Of a stretch of DNA of 64,000 nt, positions 12,221-23,563 are shown piece after piece; position 1 is the stretch's first letter; each line of letters begins with the position of its first letter. Origin of the DNA: Rhynchonema sp. JSB1_4. Taxonomy: Eukaryota > Nematoda > Chromadorea > Monhysterida > Xyalidae. The stretch is taken from positions 1 to 64,000 of the forward strand of contig JASAMV010000944.1 of assembly GCA_030248065.1 (NCBI GenBank). The letters are read 5' to 3'. The notes under the pieces were generated by a model that saw only the letters and a list, made by a program, of their open reading frames with translations, ran no database searches and was not told the DNA's origin. The position numbers were made by a program, and so were the translations under genes.

Positions 12221-12740
12221 CGATTGAAGTCGATCAAATTTAAATTTTATTATCTATACCGCCGATTTCTGCGCTTTGGGCTTTTTTTTGGCTCTTTCTC
12301 TTTCATTAGAACGTGGAGGAAGGGAATAAGTCGGCCAGCAGCAACACAAAGTGCCATGAGCTGGTGGATGGACTATACATAGGTACATTGTATCTTTGCC
12401 GCGGTTTCTGAAATAGCGAAAATACGCTTGTTATCAGGTCACGGATTCGTAGTTATCTGTTCATGTTTAAGCTTCGTGTTTATCCCCGGCGATACAGTAG
12501 CTGTCCTGCAGGAAACCAAACATAAAAGAACCACAACAGCACAAGCAAATTGCGCTAAGTGTGGGAACACAATTGCGTTGAGAAAACCCCACGCGTGACG
12601 AAAACGGCAGACAGAGCAAACAGTAAGCCATTTCACCTGTGCAAACAACATCACGCCTTCACAAATGCATGTCTACCACTCGTGCACCTTATAAAGCTGA
12701 CTGAAGAATTCAGTCACAAAAATACCAAAACAAAGCTAGC
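11611..12740. other. Divergent spacer between the decarboxylase and receptor genes
   Basis: No exon is supported. The spacer holds an A run of about 34 (12186-12219), a half-copy of the TATAGTC-type element (12290-12378), and TTATAAAG at about 12689, about 50 bp before the receptor ATG, which could be a TATA box. A signal-peptide exon for the receptor might also lie here but was not found. Confidence 0.4.
12290..12380. mobile_element. Solo right end of the 13.07-13.40 kb element family
   Basis: The segment containing GAACGTGGAGGAAGGGAA and CATGAGCTGGTGGATGGAC and ending ACTATAC matches the right arm of the complete element at 13068-13397 base for base over most of its length. The left arm is not found; a long A run lies about 70 bp to the left, so the copy is truncated or its interior has been replaced. 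Confidence 0.65.
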
Positions 12741-15700
12741 ATGAGAAATTTGTCGACCGAATTCCGACTCGGTTTCGTGCCGTGGATGCCGTTGAGCAAC
12801 GAGTGTGCCTTCAAATCGCACCTGCAACGCACTGGCGCTTGTCCGTATCCGGGACTGCGAGCCGAACAATACGCCATCTTGTTGGATGCGGCTGGGCTCG
12901 ATTGGACACTGCATCAACCACCACGTTAGCTTTATGGGGAGTTTGGGAGTATAAAGATGGCGTTCTGATGTGATCCGATGCAAGTCTGGTCCCAAACGCA
13001 TGCGCGTGGTGTACTGTCGTCGACTGCTGCTGCATCCATTTCTTGCGCTCAGAGCCGCGCTCCAATATATAGTCTGCCCACCAGCTCATGGCACTTTGTG
13101 TTGCTGCTGGCTGGTTTGTTCGCTTCCTCCACGCTCTAATGAAAGAGAAATTGATTGTGACCGATTTTGCAAAAAAAGTAAAAAATAACAAAATGCGTTG
13201 AAAAACATTGAATTCGATCAAATTTAAAATTAAATTAAATTAAAATCGATAAAATACGTCGATTTCATAAAAAAACACAATCTAGGAGCAAAAATTATTT
13301 TTTTTGAAACTCAATTTCTCTTTTATTAGGACGTGGAGGAAGGGAACAAACCAGCCAGCAGCGAAACAAAGTGACATGAGCTGATGGACGGACTATACGT
13401 CTCCAGCCTGCCACGTTTGGGACGGTTATCACGATTTACGTCGACGACACAAGAATTAGCGAGTGAGATGCATCGGAGAGAAATTGGGGCTGTCAAACGA
13501 TGTACTGTACATATCAATTGAATTGATAGGAATGATCGACAAACAAAAACACATGTCCAATCGTATGCAATGCCTGTAGGATGTCATCAGATTCATACGC
13601 AGCTTGTCGATTGTGAGCTAATTGAGTAGCATTGTGCAGGAGACAGAGATACGGCGCTGAACGACCATCAATCACCCTTTCCATGCAGATAACGTATCGG
13701 GTTGGCCATATCTGTTGAGCGAATTGGCCGTGAACCACTTGGACGCGGTGTCAGTGTGCGCCTACGTCACCACCGAACGACTGCGTAAATATCGATATTC
13801 GTTGCCCATTGATTCAGGCACAATCTGTGCGATCGCCTCTGATAAGCTATTGAATCGGGTACTGGTAGATTTGTTTGGCTGACCTGGATTTTCATAACTA
13901 GGGGTCAGGGCTAACGGCTGTAAATTATCAACGAAGACTAATCGCGTTGATCCTGCATGACATTAGTCTAGTGTATCATCGTGTTGTGAAACAGCCTGCA
14001 AATTATGCACAAAGGAACCAAATCAGCGAGACATGACCTTTGCATTCACTGTCCTGGACTCGAAAGCGTCCTGTTTCTGAAGCCTGATCATTGTTTTCGC
14101 CTGCTAAACGATAAATCAGAGACAATACAATCACTGTTTCCAGTCTGACCCGTGGCTCGACCTATTCGCGTTCCTCACCGTCTACGATCCAATCACGTGG
14201 CTGGTGCTGATCGTCAGCGTGATCGTGCTGAAAACCTACAAGAACGTGCTCCTACTCAGAGCGCGTCGTCCACCGCTGATGGGTAGCGATGATGATGTTT
14301 CAACAACTAAACGCAGCGTCAACTTTCTCAAACTGCTCACCGCACTGTTGGCCGTCATTTTCCTCAATCTCTACCAGAATGGTCTGCTAACTCGCTTGTT
14401 GCTGAGCGAAAAGAAGTATTTGTTCAATGATGCCAAAAGCTTGATCAGGTTGTCGCACCATCTTGTTTAGGCCTTCATAGCGGTTGTTTACTTTCATGCA
14501 TACTTTATGTGCATTTAGAAGTCATAAACACATTCCAGAGCAATCGATCTCAAAGTCGTGCGTCCCGTGATCAACAAAGGCGACGGGTTCATTGACGTCG
14601 TGCACAGTGAAACATCACCAACGAGTCTTAGATGGAAACTAAAGTTGGTTTGACTGTATCGAGTTGATATTTTAGATTCTGGTCAGTTATCGCTGAACTA
14701 CTGCGTACCGCATCAAGTACATAGGAACAATAAGTACCCTACAACCAACAACTTTGGTTTCAACGCTGTTTTGTGGCACAATGGCAGCAACATGTGGTCT
14801 CAACGTTTTTCCTCTGAATGTTGCTCAAAATCATTGCTGCAGTGCAATTGTGTCACTAAATATACCTGCTAAATATGGACCGCAAAAACAAAAGTTGATC
14901 TTGCCTTGCCGTAGTCCATCGTTAGTCGCTGTGCTTCCCCACAAGCTTGAGATTGATCTCTCTCTCCAATGCAGGCAAGCTCTGCGCGATAACCCGTGGT
15001 TGTACATCGAAGACTTCGGTGGAGTAAATGGCACGTTAAACGCAGTGGAACGTGACAACTACGTGTGGATACGTGCTGGGTACGCGTGTTTGTACCACGC
15101 GTCAAAGACGTGCAACACGAGAGCTGTGGATTTGGCTGGTGCGAGCCAGGCGGTCTTATTACAGTCCTAAATCAAACTTGGTGGTCTTCTTGCGTATACA
15201 CGAGTATGACATTTCGAGTTTGATCTCTATTCAACCAAAGTTCTTTCCCGACACCTGACGAGCCAGAGGTGGAACTGTGTGGCATTGTAACCGTAAGTTT
15301 CATAACATTCTCAACGCAGCTGGTCACTTGATCAAGGCAAGACCGGACATGCCCACTAGGTTTGACACGTTACAGCGCTACCAAATGAGGAAGCACTGAT
15401 GAAACAACGCTCCTATTTCCATCATTTTTAGATCTGTACGACTGGCGTTGCTCGATGCTGTTGTCGCGTGATGTTTCAAACTCTACGCTGGACAACATCA
15501 ACTCAGCAATCACGCAACACTCCTCCCTACTCTATTCATTGCGGATCTACTACGAGCACTACTTTGAACGCAAGAAGGCAACGTGCAAGTACGACTTTGG
15601 GCACAATGCCAATGCGGTGGACGTGGCTGCACGACAACGTCTGACGTTCGGCAACGTTTTCGGCGTTCTTGTGCTCTTAATTGTTGCACTTGTAACAATC

Positions 15701-15823
15701 TGTGTTGTGTTTTGTGTCGAGATATTGCCGAAACGCATGTGGGATGGTTTAATGGGCAGAATGCCCAATTTGAACCCGTTTCATAGGAATTCCGGATATT
15801 ATGAATGTACATTCCAGGGCTAG
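12741..15823 (+). CDS. Ionotropic-receptor-like (divergent glutamate-receptor family) membrane protein
   Basis: Likely a chemosensory or glutamate-type ligand-gated channel subunit of the IR/iGluR family. Exons: 12741-12924, 13689-13858, 14144-14448, 14539-14643, 14975-15079, 15267-15292 (a 26-base microexon, less certain), 15432-15823. Phases match throughout, giving about 428 residues. The S1 lobe begins at once (RLGFVPWMPLS) and contains SELAVNHLDAVSVCAYVTTER, the usual place of the ligand-binding arginine, then YRYSLP. M1 is FLTVYDPITWLVLIVSVIVL, M3 ends in NLYQNGLLTRLLLSE (equivalent to SYTANLAAFLT), S2 has INSAITQHSSLLYSLRIYYE, and M4 is about 25 hydrophobic residues ending in VFCVEIL, followed by a tail of about 30 residues. 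There is no signal peptide in this model, so an upstream exon is possible. The M1-M3 linker is short and charged with no clear pore loop. Confidence 0.8.
13068..13397. mobile_element. TA-target element with TIRs of about 85 bp (TATAGTCYG family)
   Basis: The left end TATAGTCTGCCCACCAGCTC and the reverse complement of the right end, TATAGTCCGTCCATCAGCTC, continue as inverted repeats for about 85 bp through CTGCTGGCTGGTTTGTTC and CTCTAATGAAAGAG. The AT-rich middle has TTAAAT repeats. Flanks are consistent with a TA target duplication. It lies in the first intron of the receptor gene, and its ends resemble those of the elements at 27.9 and 62.3 kb. Confidence 0.8.
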
Positions 15824-15898
15824 AATCTGGTTGCTCTGGAAGAAGTACCCCGATTTGTTGTGCTGTCGTTGTTCTCAAAATTAATTTGTGGCCTATGG

Positions 15899-15904
15899 AA
15901 TAAA
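15899..15904 (+). promoter_or_regulatory. Poly(A) signal of the receptor gene
   Basis: A canonical AATAAA lies 76 bp after the stop codon of the ionotropic-receptor-like gene. Confidence 0.7.
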
Positions 15905-18900
15905 TTTAGCTGCAGAATGCATCGTTGAAGTATAGGACAATCCCAACTACTTTTAACGTGCGGTGTAGTTAAGAAAGCATTTGACGATTGAATTACAGCA
16001 GCCACAGCCCAGAACAAGACTTTCAAAACCCATACTTAGGTGGATGTAGTCTATCTAAACGCATTTTGAAGCCTCCGCGCAATCAAGCATTTCATCGCTT
16101 AATGCCATTTTAAGGTTTAGGCGCTTTTTGATGTTAAAATCAAGCATCAGTGCATATAAAACTGAATGAACCGGTGAAGCACCCCGACTTTAGCGCTGCG
16201 CCCACGCGCCGTGCTTTTTGAAAACTCACTTTTCTAAATTCCAGCGTAATCCGCTCAGATTTAACGTCGTGATGGAATCTGAGTTGCGTACCAGAGCAAA
16301 AGCAGCCGGTGCTGGTGGCGCTGCTCACGAGTTTTTATCCACGCACATCACACATATGGCCGCACGTGCCAGAGAGAGCGGAACGGATATTGTATCAGCA
16401 ACAACAACCACCCACTTTTCGAAAAATCATCCCTCTCGAAAGCCCCTGATGCCCCATTCGCTTTTGGTGAGATTTTCTGCCGGTTCTTTCACTCGCTGTC
16501 TCTGGAACCATATTTATCATGAGGAACCACATGATGTATACCTTCATTTCACAGATTTATAGGCCTCGTCAGGACTGCTGTACGAGCAGCGCGAATGGCT
16601 TTCGTCAAAATTTACCCGTTGGTGTTAAAAGGCACCAGGCCTGTGCATCGTGCCAAACTGAATTTAATGAAAATGATTTGGTGTTTTCATCAGCTTCACC
16701 TGACTCTATTTACAGCGTAAATAAACAAAATGAGGTCGCAAAATCTGCTCCCGTTTTGCGATAAACTCATCGTTCCAGACTCGCCACGAGAAAAATCGTC
16801 GCTTTTTTAAACGCAAAAAATTTGAAGCTCAGCTTAGGGATGCGTTTATTTTGTGTTTGCTCTGCAAGGCAACGTGTCACCTTCATCTTTTATTTGTTTT
16901 TGAGAACAGCGTTGGCCGCACGCTGCATGATGTTGCGCGTGTCAAGATTGTCACAGGATCTGTGAATTTTTTTAGATTTTTTTGGCTTTTCACGGTTTTT
17001 GCCTTTGGTGCATTCAGTAATTCATTTGGTACATTAGGTATACGTGTGTATGCATACCTGCCCGGAAAGAATTTAATACTCTTCTCGTTGGCCATAAACG
17101 TCAAGGTGACTACATGCGTTTACAACGATTCACGTTGTTTTTGCCTGGGCAACCCAGCATCGCTGAAATGACCACCAACACTGCCACAAGTTGTTTAAAG
17201 TGCATTGCATATCTTGCATTCAACAAGGAATGCTAACAAGGCTATTATTCTGATTTCGTGATCTTTCAAGGCCACACAGTTTTCATACCTTTCGACTCCT
17301 GATCAGGAAAGGCTATACTTCGCATTCTTCTTCTGTTCTGATACTCAAATCGTGTTTTTATCCTGAATACCTATACACGTGCTCAGTGCTGGTTCCGAGG
17401 GTTTGCCAACCGCAGACCCCCTAATAAATCAATGTAATCTTTTAAGCGGGCTGGACACGGTAAACACATTTGCCCGTCTGTAACGACCCAAGTCATTGCT
17501 GTAAATTTTCAGTGCGCTCCTTTGTGTTCCGTCGGTTCTTTTTTCACATGCAGGATAAAAAGCTTGGTACATTGGCCACACCCACATACTGTAGATCCAT
17601 CCTTAGTTACGCAGACTCGAACAGTCTCCAAAATCACGCGAAACATCAGCCTGTCTGATCGATTCTCAATCAATTTTAGCCACAACTGCCGCTCAACGGT
17701 ACATACAGTATACTCGACAATATAGAGTTAGCGGGTTGCACAATGCCCCTAAACTACCCACCCGACGTGCAGCAATAAAGAAGGTGCGATAATGGGCCAA
17801 CATTGTTCATTGCAACTTGGCCATATTTGTCGCTTTGTCCTTCAGTTCGTGCGTGCTGATCTTCTGCAACAACTTTTGGTCTGACACTTTTCACGACGAA
17901 TGCATTTTTCAATTGTCGCCGCTGTTTGAATGTTTGCTGCCGGCAGATTGTTGTCGTCTTGTTTTGACAACGTGCCACCTGATGCTACACAGCGTGTGGC
18001 AAACGTGCTTGTCGAAAAATCCGAGTATGCAGTTGGCTGGCATTGGGTTTGATTTTGAGTGGGTGTTACTTGGAGCTGGAGGAAAACGTGGAGCACGATC
18101 CACGTGATTTCATCGAGTTAGAAATATAGTTTGCGAATAGGCTTTTTGTTTAAAATTGCACTGTGTTATTCGCGGAATGAACAGCGTGACGCATAAACAA
18201 ACAATAATTTCAATGCAAGCGATGCCTGATCGCAGCAAAGGGCCATTACTGGCAAAGTGCACAACGGTTGACTTCTGTTGCCCGCCACAAGCTGTGAAGG
18301 GACTCGTACGAGGCTGAAATATATTGGTGAAGAAATTCCGACATACTGTACGTGTTTTTGGGCATACACACGTTTGCAGCAAACACCCGCGACATTAAAC
18401 TCCGTCCAGTAAGTCACAGAACATATCCACCAAGACCAAGAAGCAAGTGTTTTTGCCCAAATGTGGTGCGCTGTGCTGCCACGTACCGATAACAAGTAAA
18501 CCACTCCATTCAAACAGTTTTAAAACGATTTTGTTTTCAGCACCTGGTGGTTACATACTCTGCTTAACGGATGGTTCTGCTTTTGTGCGGCTCCCCTCAT
18601 GAACTCACTTACGAACGTACGTATGTACCTATACACTAGCCAATTATGCTTGTCCACACGGCACCAGAAAGTAATGAGCCACAAACTGCGGAAAGAACAG
18701 TTTCCAAAGAGGCGATCATTATAGAATGGCTCTTTTTGAGCACTCCAGGTTCCTTTTCCAGTGCGCTGCTTTTGGCAAGCTTCTGTTCTGCTTACCAATG
18801 GCTTCTTGTGCTCCAAATTCGTCCGAATGTTATTGAACAGCACGAAAACCGTCACATAAAGCGCCATAACCTGGCCTAACTCAACCACAGTCCGACGTTT

Positions 18901-19089
18901 TCACACTGGAGGCACTTCACGTTTTACTCCCTGGGTGCTGCTGTCATCTTATTTTTCATTTCATGTTACTGACATGTATACATTTATACTGGTATCGTTC
19001 ATGCGCACGATGTGTTGTCTTAATCGTATGTACAGACCGGGGCAATCAGGCAAATAAGCGCGGCACGCGAGGCACGCGCGCGAAACAGC

Positions 19090-19195
19090 AAAAAGGAAAA
19101 ACTCCCCCCGCGGAAAAAAAAAAAACCCCCAAAAAAAGAAAAACTCCCCCCCCCGTTCCCCCCCCCCCCCCTTTTTCAAGCCGCCCCCCCCCAAC
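19090..19195. repeat. C/A homopolymer tract
   Basis: The tract is built almost wholly of runs of C and A, including C runs of 9-14, next to normal sequence. It looks like an assembly or sequencing artefact, or a degenerate low-complexity tract. Confidence 0.7.
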
Positions 19196-19261
19196 CGTAT
19201 GTATACGAACCTTGATGCCGGGTGTTTTCCGCTCCTCCTACACACAAGATACAACGGTGTG

Positions 19262-19440
19262 CTAAGGCGTAGGTTGAACACGGAAACCGGAATACGGAAA
19301 TATTTCCGTTTCTGCAGTATATGCATGAAAAGTTTTGCGGAATCCGAAAATGTTTCCGCAGTCCGGAAATGTATGGTGCCTGTTTTTCTTTGCAAATTAT
19401 TTCCGTGTTCCGGATTCCGGATTTACCATATAAGTTGCCC
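19262..19440. mobile_element. Short foldback element, 'CGGAAATATTTCCG' family
   Basis: It opens with AGGTTGAACACGGAAACCGG and closes with TTCCGTGTTCCGGATTCCGG, so the ends are inverted. The interior repeats the palindrome CGGAAATATTTCCG. It is the smallest of four copies in the window (also near 24.5, 29.2 and 52.9 kb). Confidence 0.75.
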
Positions 19441-20210
19441 TAAGTAACCAACGTCACGAACACCCAAGGTGCATTTCGTCTGACGCTGAAATACTATGTA
19501 CAAAATGCCATCAAAATGCGAAAAAGAAGTCATGATCGTCTGCTGCGTTTCCAGCTTTTGGAATGGTAGTATAGCGGACCCTAGAGCGTTTGGAGTATGT
19601 ATAACGCATTGGTTTTATGATAAAAATGCAGTATGTTACCGCCTTCATGGCCTGTAAGCAGCAAGCGCCGTTCTGTGCATGACCACGCCATTTATAAAGG
19701 AATACGACATTAGATTGTCTTTCATATTCTCATGCTTCCGATTGTTGATTTCCAAAATTTCAGCTGCTACACGCCATTCTTTTGATAAATACAGTTTATT
19801 TGTTGGTGTTGCACACTTTATTATGTATATGTAAGCTCGGTATATTGCTCATTTCAGCAGGCATATAGCGGGGTGCCTCGGCGCACCCTCACTGTTGGCG
19901 CATTTTCGACAGAACACCGTGTGTCGATGTACAGTATAATGTCTTTGAGAGAGTGCAAGTAAACAGAAGACAACCGTTGACGGCGGTGTCTTTTGACACT
20001 TTCGCGTGCGCGCGCATTCATGGGATGTGGACAACCTTCTCTAACAGCGACATACTCCTTCGAACCTCCTCCCCTCCGGTCCCTTTGAGCCTTGTTAAAA
20101 AGTTCCCCGCGGAAAATGAGCCATCGACTGTACTATGTTTGGGAATTGTTTTCTCGTGCGGGGGTGTGCCATATGGCCAAGAATGCCTGTTCGTCCCATC
20201 TGGTACACTG

Positions 20211-20481
20211 GTATTGGTCGCACAATGACTATATAAGAATTGGTCAAATTTTTTTCCTGAATCGTGAAGAGGGAAAGTGACGGGGCAATGACGTTGCGTT
20301 GCGTGATCGCACACAAAGTATGTAGTAAAGAGAATGTTTCAGACCTGCGGCAACGTGGTTAATCTGCTAGATTATTTTTAGCAGAAAATGTTTTGTCAAG
20401 AATACAAGTAGCTTAGTGGTTAAGGTTGAACCTGAAGATCAGGGTAGATGAATTCTGATTTAGTCATTGTGCGACCAATAC
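20211..20481. mobile_element. MITE, GTATTGGTCGCACAATGAC family, copy 1
   Basis: The TIR GTATTGGTCGCACAATGAC is matched at the right end by GTCATTGTGCGACCAATAC. The 271-bp body is about 85% identical to the copy at 24032-24312 by eye. Near the right end TAGCTTAGTGGTTAAGG resembles a tRNA A box; no matching B box is seen. Confidence 0.88.
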
Positions 20482-22689
20482 CAGCTTTGCCTTCATGTGT
20501 GCACGTATATTACCTGTACCCATGTTACATTTAAACCAGACTGAAAGATAAATGTTTTAGTTAACAATCATCCGTCAGAGCATTTGTCTGTCTCGATTAT
20601 CGTCATTGGTGGGCGACGGGAACATAAACTTGATCGTCTATTATTTTTTGGGAATTGGCCCTAATTTCGATCGCGCCGCTCATTCGTTTTATCTTCTCTC
20701 ACACTCTGTATTTTCCTCTTACACTTTTCGCTGCAGTTGTGATCAGGATGGGGGAGTCGGTGCCAAGAAAGCAAAAGACATCAATGAGATTGCTCCGTAA
20801 TAGTAGATTTACCGTGTGTTTTGTTTTCCCGGCCGCTGGCTCTGTAGTGCGGGTGTGACTGTTTCAGAGATGGACTAAGTCACGCAAGCTGATTATTTTT
20901 GTACACACAATATTTGAAAGCAGTGACCAGTTCAAACCTCACTCACGGACCTCTCTTTGCTCCGATTAACAAAATTGTGATTGTATTAATTTTAGGTTAT
21001 CGGGTGCTCTTTGGTTTGCAATTTCAAGTCAACTTATCCGTTGCTACTGATCTGACCCGCCAACCGCGGGGCATAATCTGGTCAAAGGTATAGTTTCCCG
21101 TTGTGCATGAACTGGCATTCAAGCACAGGAAATGTTTGATTCGTAATCTGCCCCACAATCGGCTCTGGACGTGTGGCAAGAGCGCATGTTTTCTGTTTGT
21201 TGTACGGAGGATCAAGAAGAATTATTGCTGAATATTTTTGTTTTATAACGTAGTCCACGTGGTTGGTTATTGCTAGTGAAGCCGACCCTGATCTCGATAA
21301 CACATTAACAAGACAAATCTTGAAACTGTTTATGCTGGACTTAGAAACGATTTACTGGCGCTTTACTGGTTATTGTGTGTAAATTTATCCTTGGAATCAC
21401 GCATGTATGGGCAATCCATCGGCTCATGGCACTTTTATACACACAGCGCATGCAGCAGCACACGCCTATTTCTAAACAACATGTACACTTTGAGCGAGTG
21501 TCATACTTTGATGACCGCTTTTTAATTTGTTCGGTTATCATTTGCTGCTTGCCATAACACTTTTCTGCACAGCTGCAAAATTTGGGGATGTTTCAACGGA
21601 TAACTGCAGAGAATAGGTGCATTCGTTGACGGCAGTAATGTAGCATGCAGCCTGTGTGTGCGAGTGCCATGAGCTGGTGGCTTGCCTATACATACGTTTC
21701 AAAGACGTTGTTTGCGTCTGTAGCTCTCCTGCAACGTGGTTGCGAACACAAGCTAATGAGCGGGTATTATAACGTCCCACCGGCATCGAAGTTGACGACT
21801 TGTTCGGTCCGGTCCTGCTTATTTGACTGCCTGATGTTTCACGGGGCGCTGTTGTTCGTAAACTCTGACAGTGGTCGCCTTTAAAAGGCATCAAGAAATC
21901 GCACCAGACCGTGTTCCTGACCTCAGTGTTCGCAGCCACACCGTAAAATTGATGTTTTTTCCGCCTACACACAACACATTGCGCAGAACACGAGATCTGT
22001 TGGCTTTTGTGCTCAGGTTTCCTATGAAAGCAGGCCTATTTTGTTCTCAATACCTGGACATTAAATTCCTGGGGTTAAAAATAGTGAACCAGACCCCAAC
22101 ATCTGCGGGGTAACGACTGCCTGTGCAATTTTGAAAATAAATTTTCTCAGAAATGCGGTACGCCGGGTTGCACCACTTTTTTCGCATTATACACCTAATT
22201 TTGATGCTCTTGGGTTCCCTATCTATGCATGTGTGGGTCTTTTTGTCATGTTGGTGGTCCATATCCACAAAAAATGCCAGTAGTCCTTTAAACAATGAGC
22301 AGTACTCAGCAACAAACAATAACAACGCGGTTGTATAGTTAAAAAACCGGAAATCGGTCATCATTCACATGTATATGTACAACGTGGTGTTCTTTGTTGT
22401 TCGTTAAGTGGAAACACAAATGTTTTCCCTGTTTTATGACCCGCGGCCCGCATGAAGTGACCCGCCTGGAATGTGGACCATTCTACAGCTGTTCTGTGCC
22501 CGTAATGCGCCCTCAAACGACGAAACAAATGTATTGTGAATCTCTGACCAAATGAATCTTTAACGTTTTTTCTTGTTTTTTTGTATGGATGTTTTCTTTG
22601 GAAGCAGCTGCAACGGCGGAGTGCATACAAACGGCTTCCTGGAGCTGCACATTTTTAGGCTTAAGCACACTCTTTAAGAAAAAAATTCA

Positions 22690-22859
22690 CGATCTGGCCC
22701 GGACACTACGACATGAAGCCGTCACAAAGGATGCTGCTCGCGACTTTTGAGGAATGATTACCACCATTAGAAACTCCGAGTGTTGGAATCTGAATATTCG
22801 AAGTTGATCAAACGATCAAAGTGCACAGTGATCGAAAATGAATTACGCTACCACGGCAG
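22690..22859 (+). pseudogene. Coiled-coil-like coding stretch with apparent frame breaks (possible upstream exons of the long gene)
   Basis: From about 22680 one frame reads LARTLRHEAVTKDAARDF and meets a stop. After 22771 a second frame reads KLRVLESEYSKL...ENELRYHG up to a good donor at 22859. Both halves have heptad-like, charged, coiled-coil character. One-base changes in short A or T runs between 22742 and 22771 would join them, so either these are two exons whose borders I cannot place, or the sequence has small indels. The donor is phase 2, while the next exon (23564) needs phase 1, so the link is not proven. Confidence 0.4.
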
Positions 22860-23563
22860 GTCAGTACGCTCATGAACAACTTGTGTTGATTGGATTTGAA
22901 TTTATATTTATGATACGTTTTCAGCTGGAAGAATTTTTGAATACATAAGAAGTAATGGCTACGGTTCACATGCGTGCGATTAGGCATTTTCTGTCATAAT
23001 GGTATCAAATTTGCAGCTGCACAAACACCTTTGCCACTATATTTATTGACGTGCATTGAGAGCCACAGCGTACAGAAAACAAAGTGAAACAACGATAGCT
23101 CATTCATATCAATATTCGATTAGACTGTGCGTGGACAAACTGTACAATTCACGTTGTCAGGAACATCGAATCAGATTTAGAGTGTGTGCCAAGTTCAAGT
23201 TAGCATGACACAATGTGACTTATACATTTGCGCCGACGTTATCCACCCATAGTGTCACGAAATTCTGATTTTTTGCCGTATAGCAGTTAGATCTCCAGTT
23301 TTAAACTGTGCTCCCGGCCATGAACAAAGGGTTGAAGGGTGGGCGGGCAATTCTGCAAAGTCAGTTCCAGCAAGAAAAAAGAGCAGAGCTCTTACAGTAT
23401 TCATGCCAATACAGTAGTTTTGACTTAGGCTTTTTTGTTATCAAGCTTAGGCTTAGGCTCACATAAACTCAGGCCTTCCAGCTTGTCAAAACCATTTCAA
23501 AACAGCCGCGTTCGAACGTATCCTGTGTGAAGTTGAGCAGGCTCCGTCTAGTTTCTCAAACAG

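Larger units (their letters stand above)
15905..22690. other. Gene-poor stretch
   Basis: I found no exon with domain support or paired splice sites. Open frames such as 16218-16562 are short and unlike any family I know. The stretch holds the foldback element at 19262-19440, the 20211-20481 element, a low-complexity C/A tract at 19090-19190, and a copy of the GAGCTGGTGGCTTGCCTATAC end motif near 21670. The first exons and promoter of the long gene that follows may be here. Confidence 0.5.

Noticed and set aside
15510..15878. 122-codon minus-strand frame
   Set aside because: It is antisense to the last receptor exon, whose plus-strand M4 segment and splice sites are convincing.
16218..16562. 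Open frame with basic and alanine-rich sequence
   Set aside because: No family resemblance, and no splice partner or promoter signal could be shown.
18963..19395. Open frames on both strands rich in K/P or F/G
   Set aside because: They arise from the C/A homopolymer tract and are not coding.
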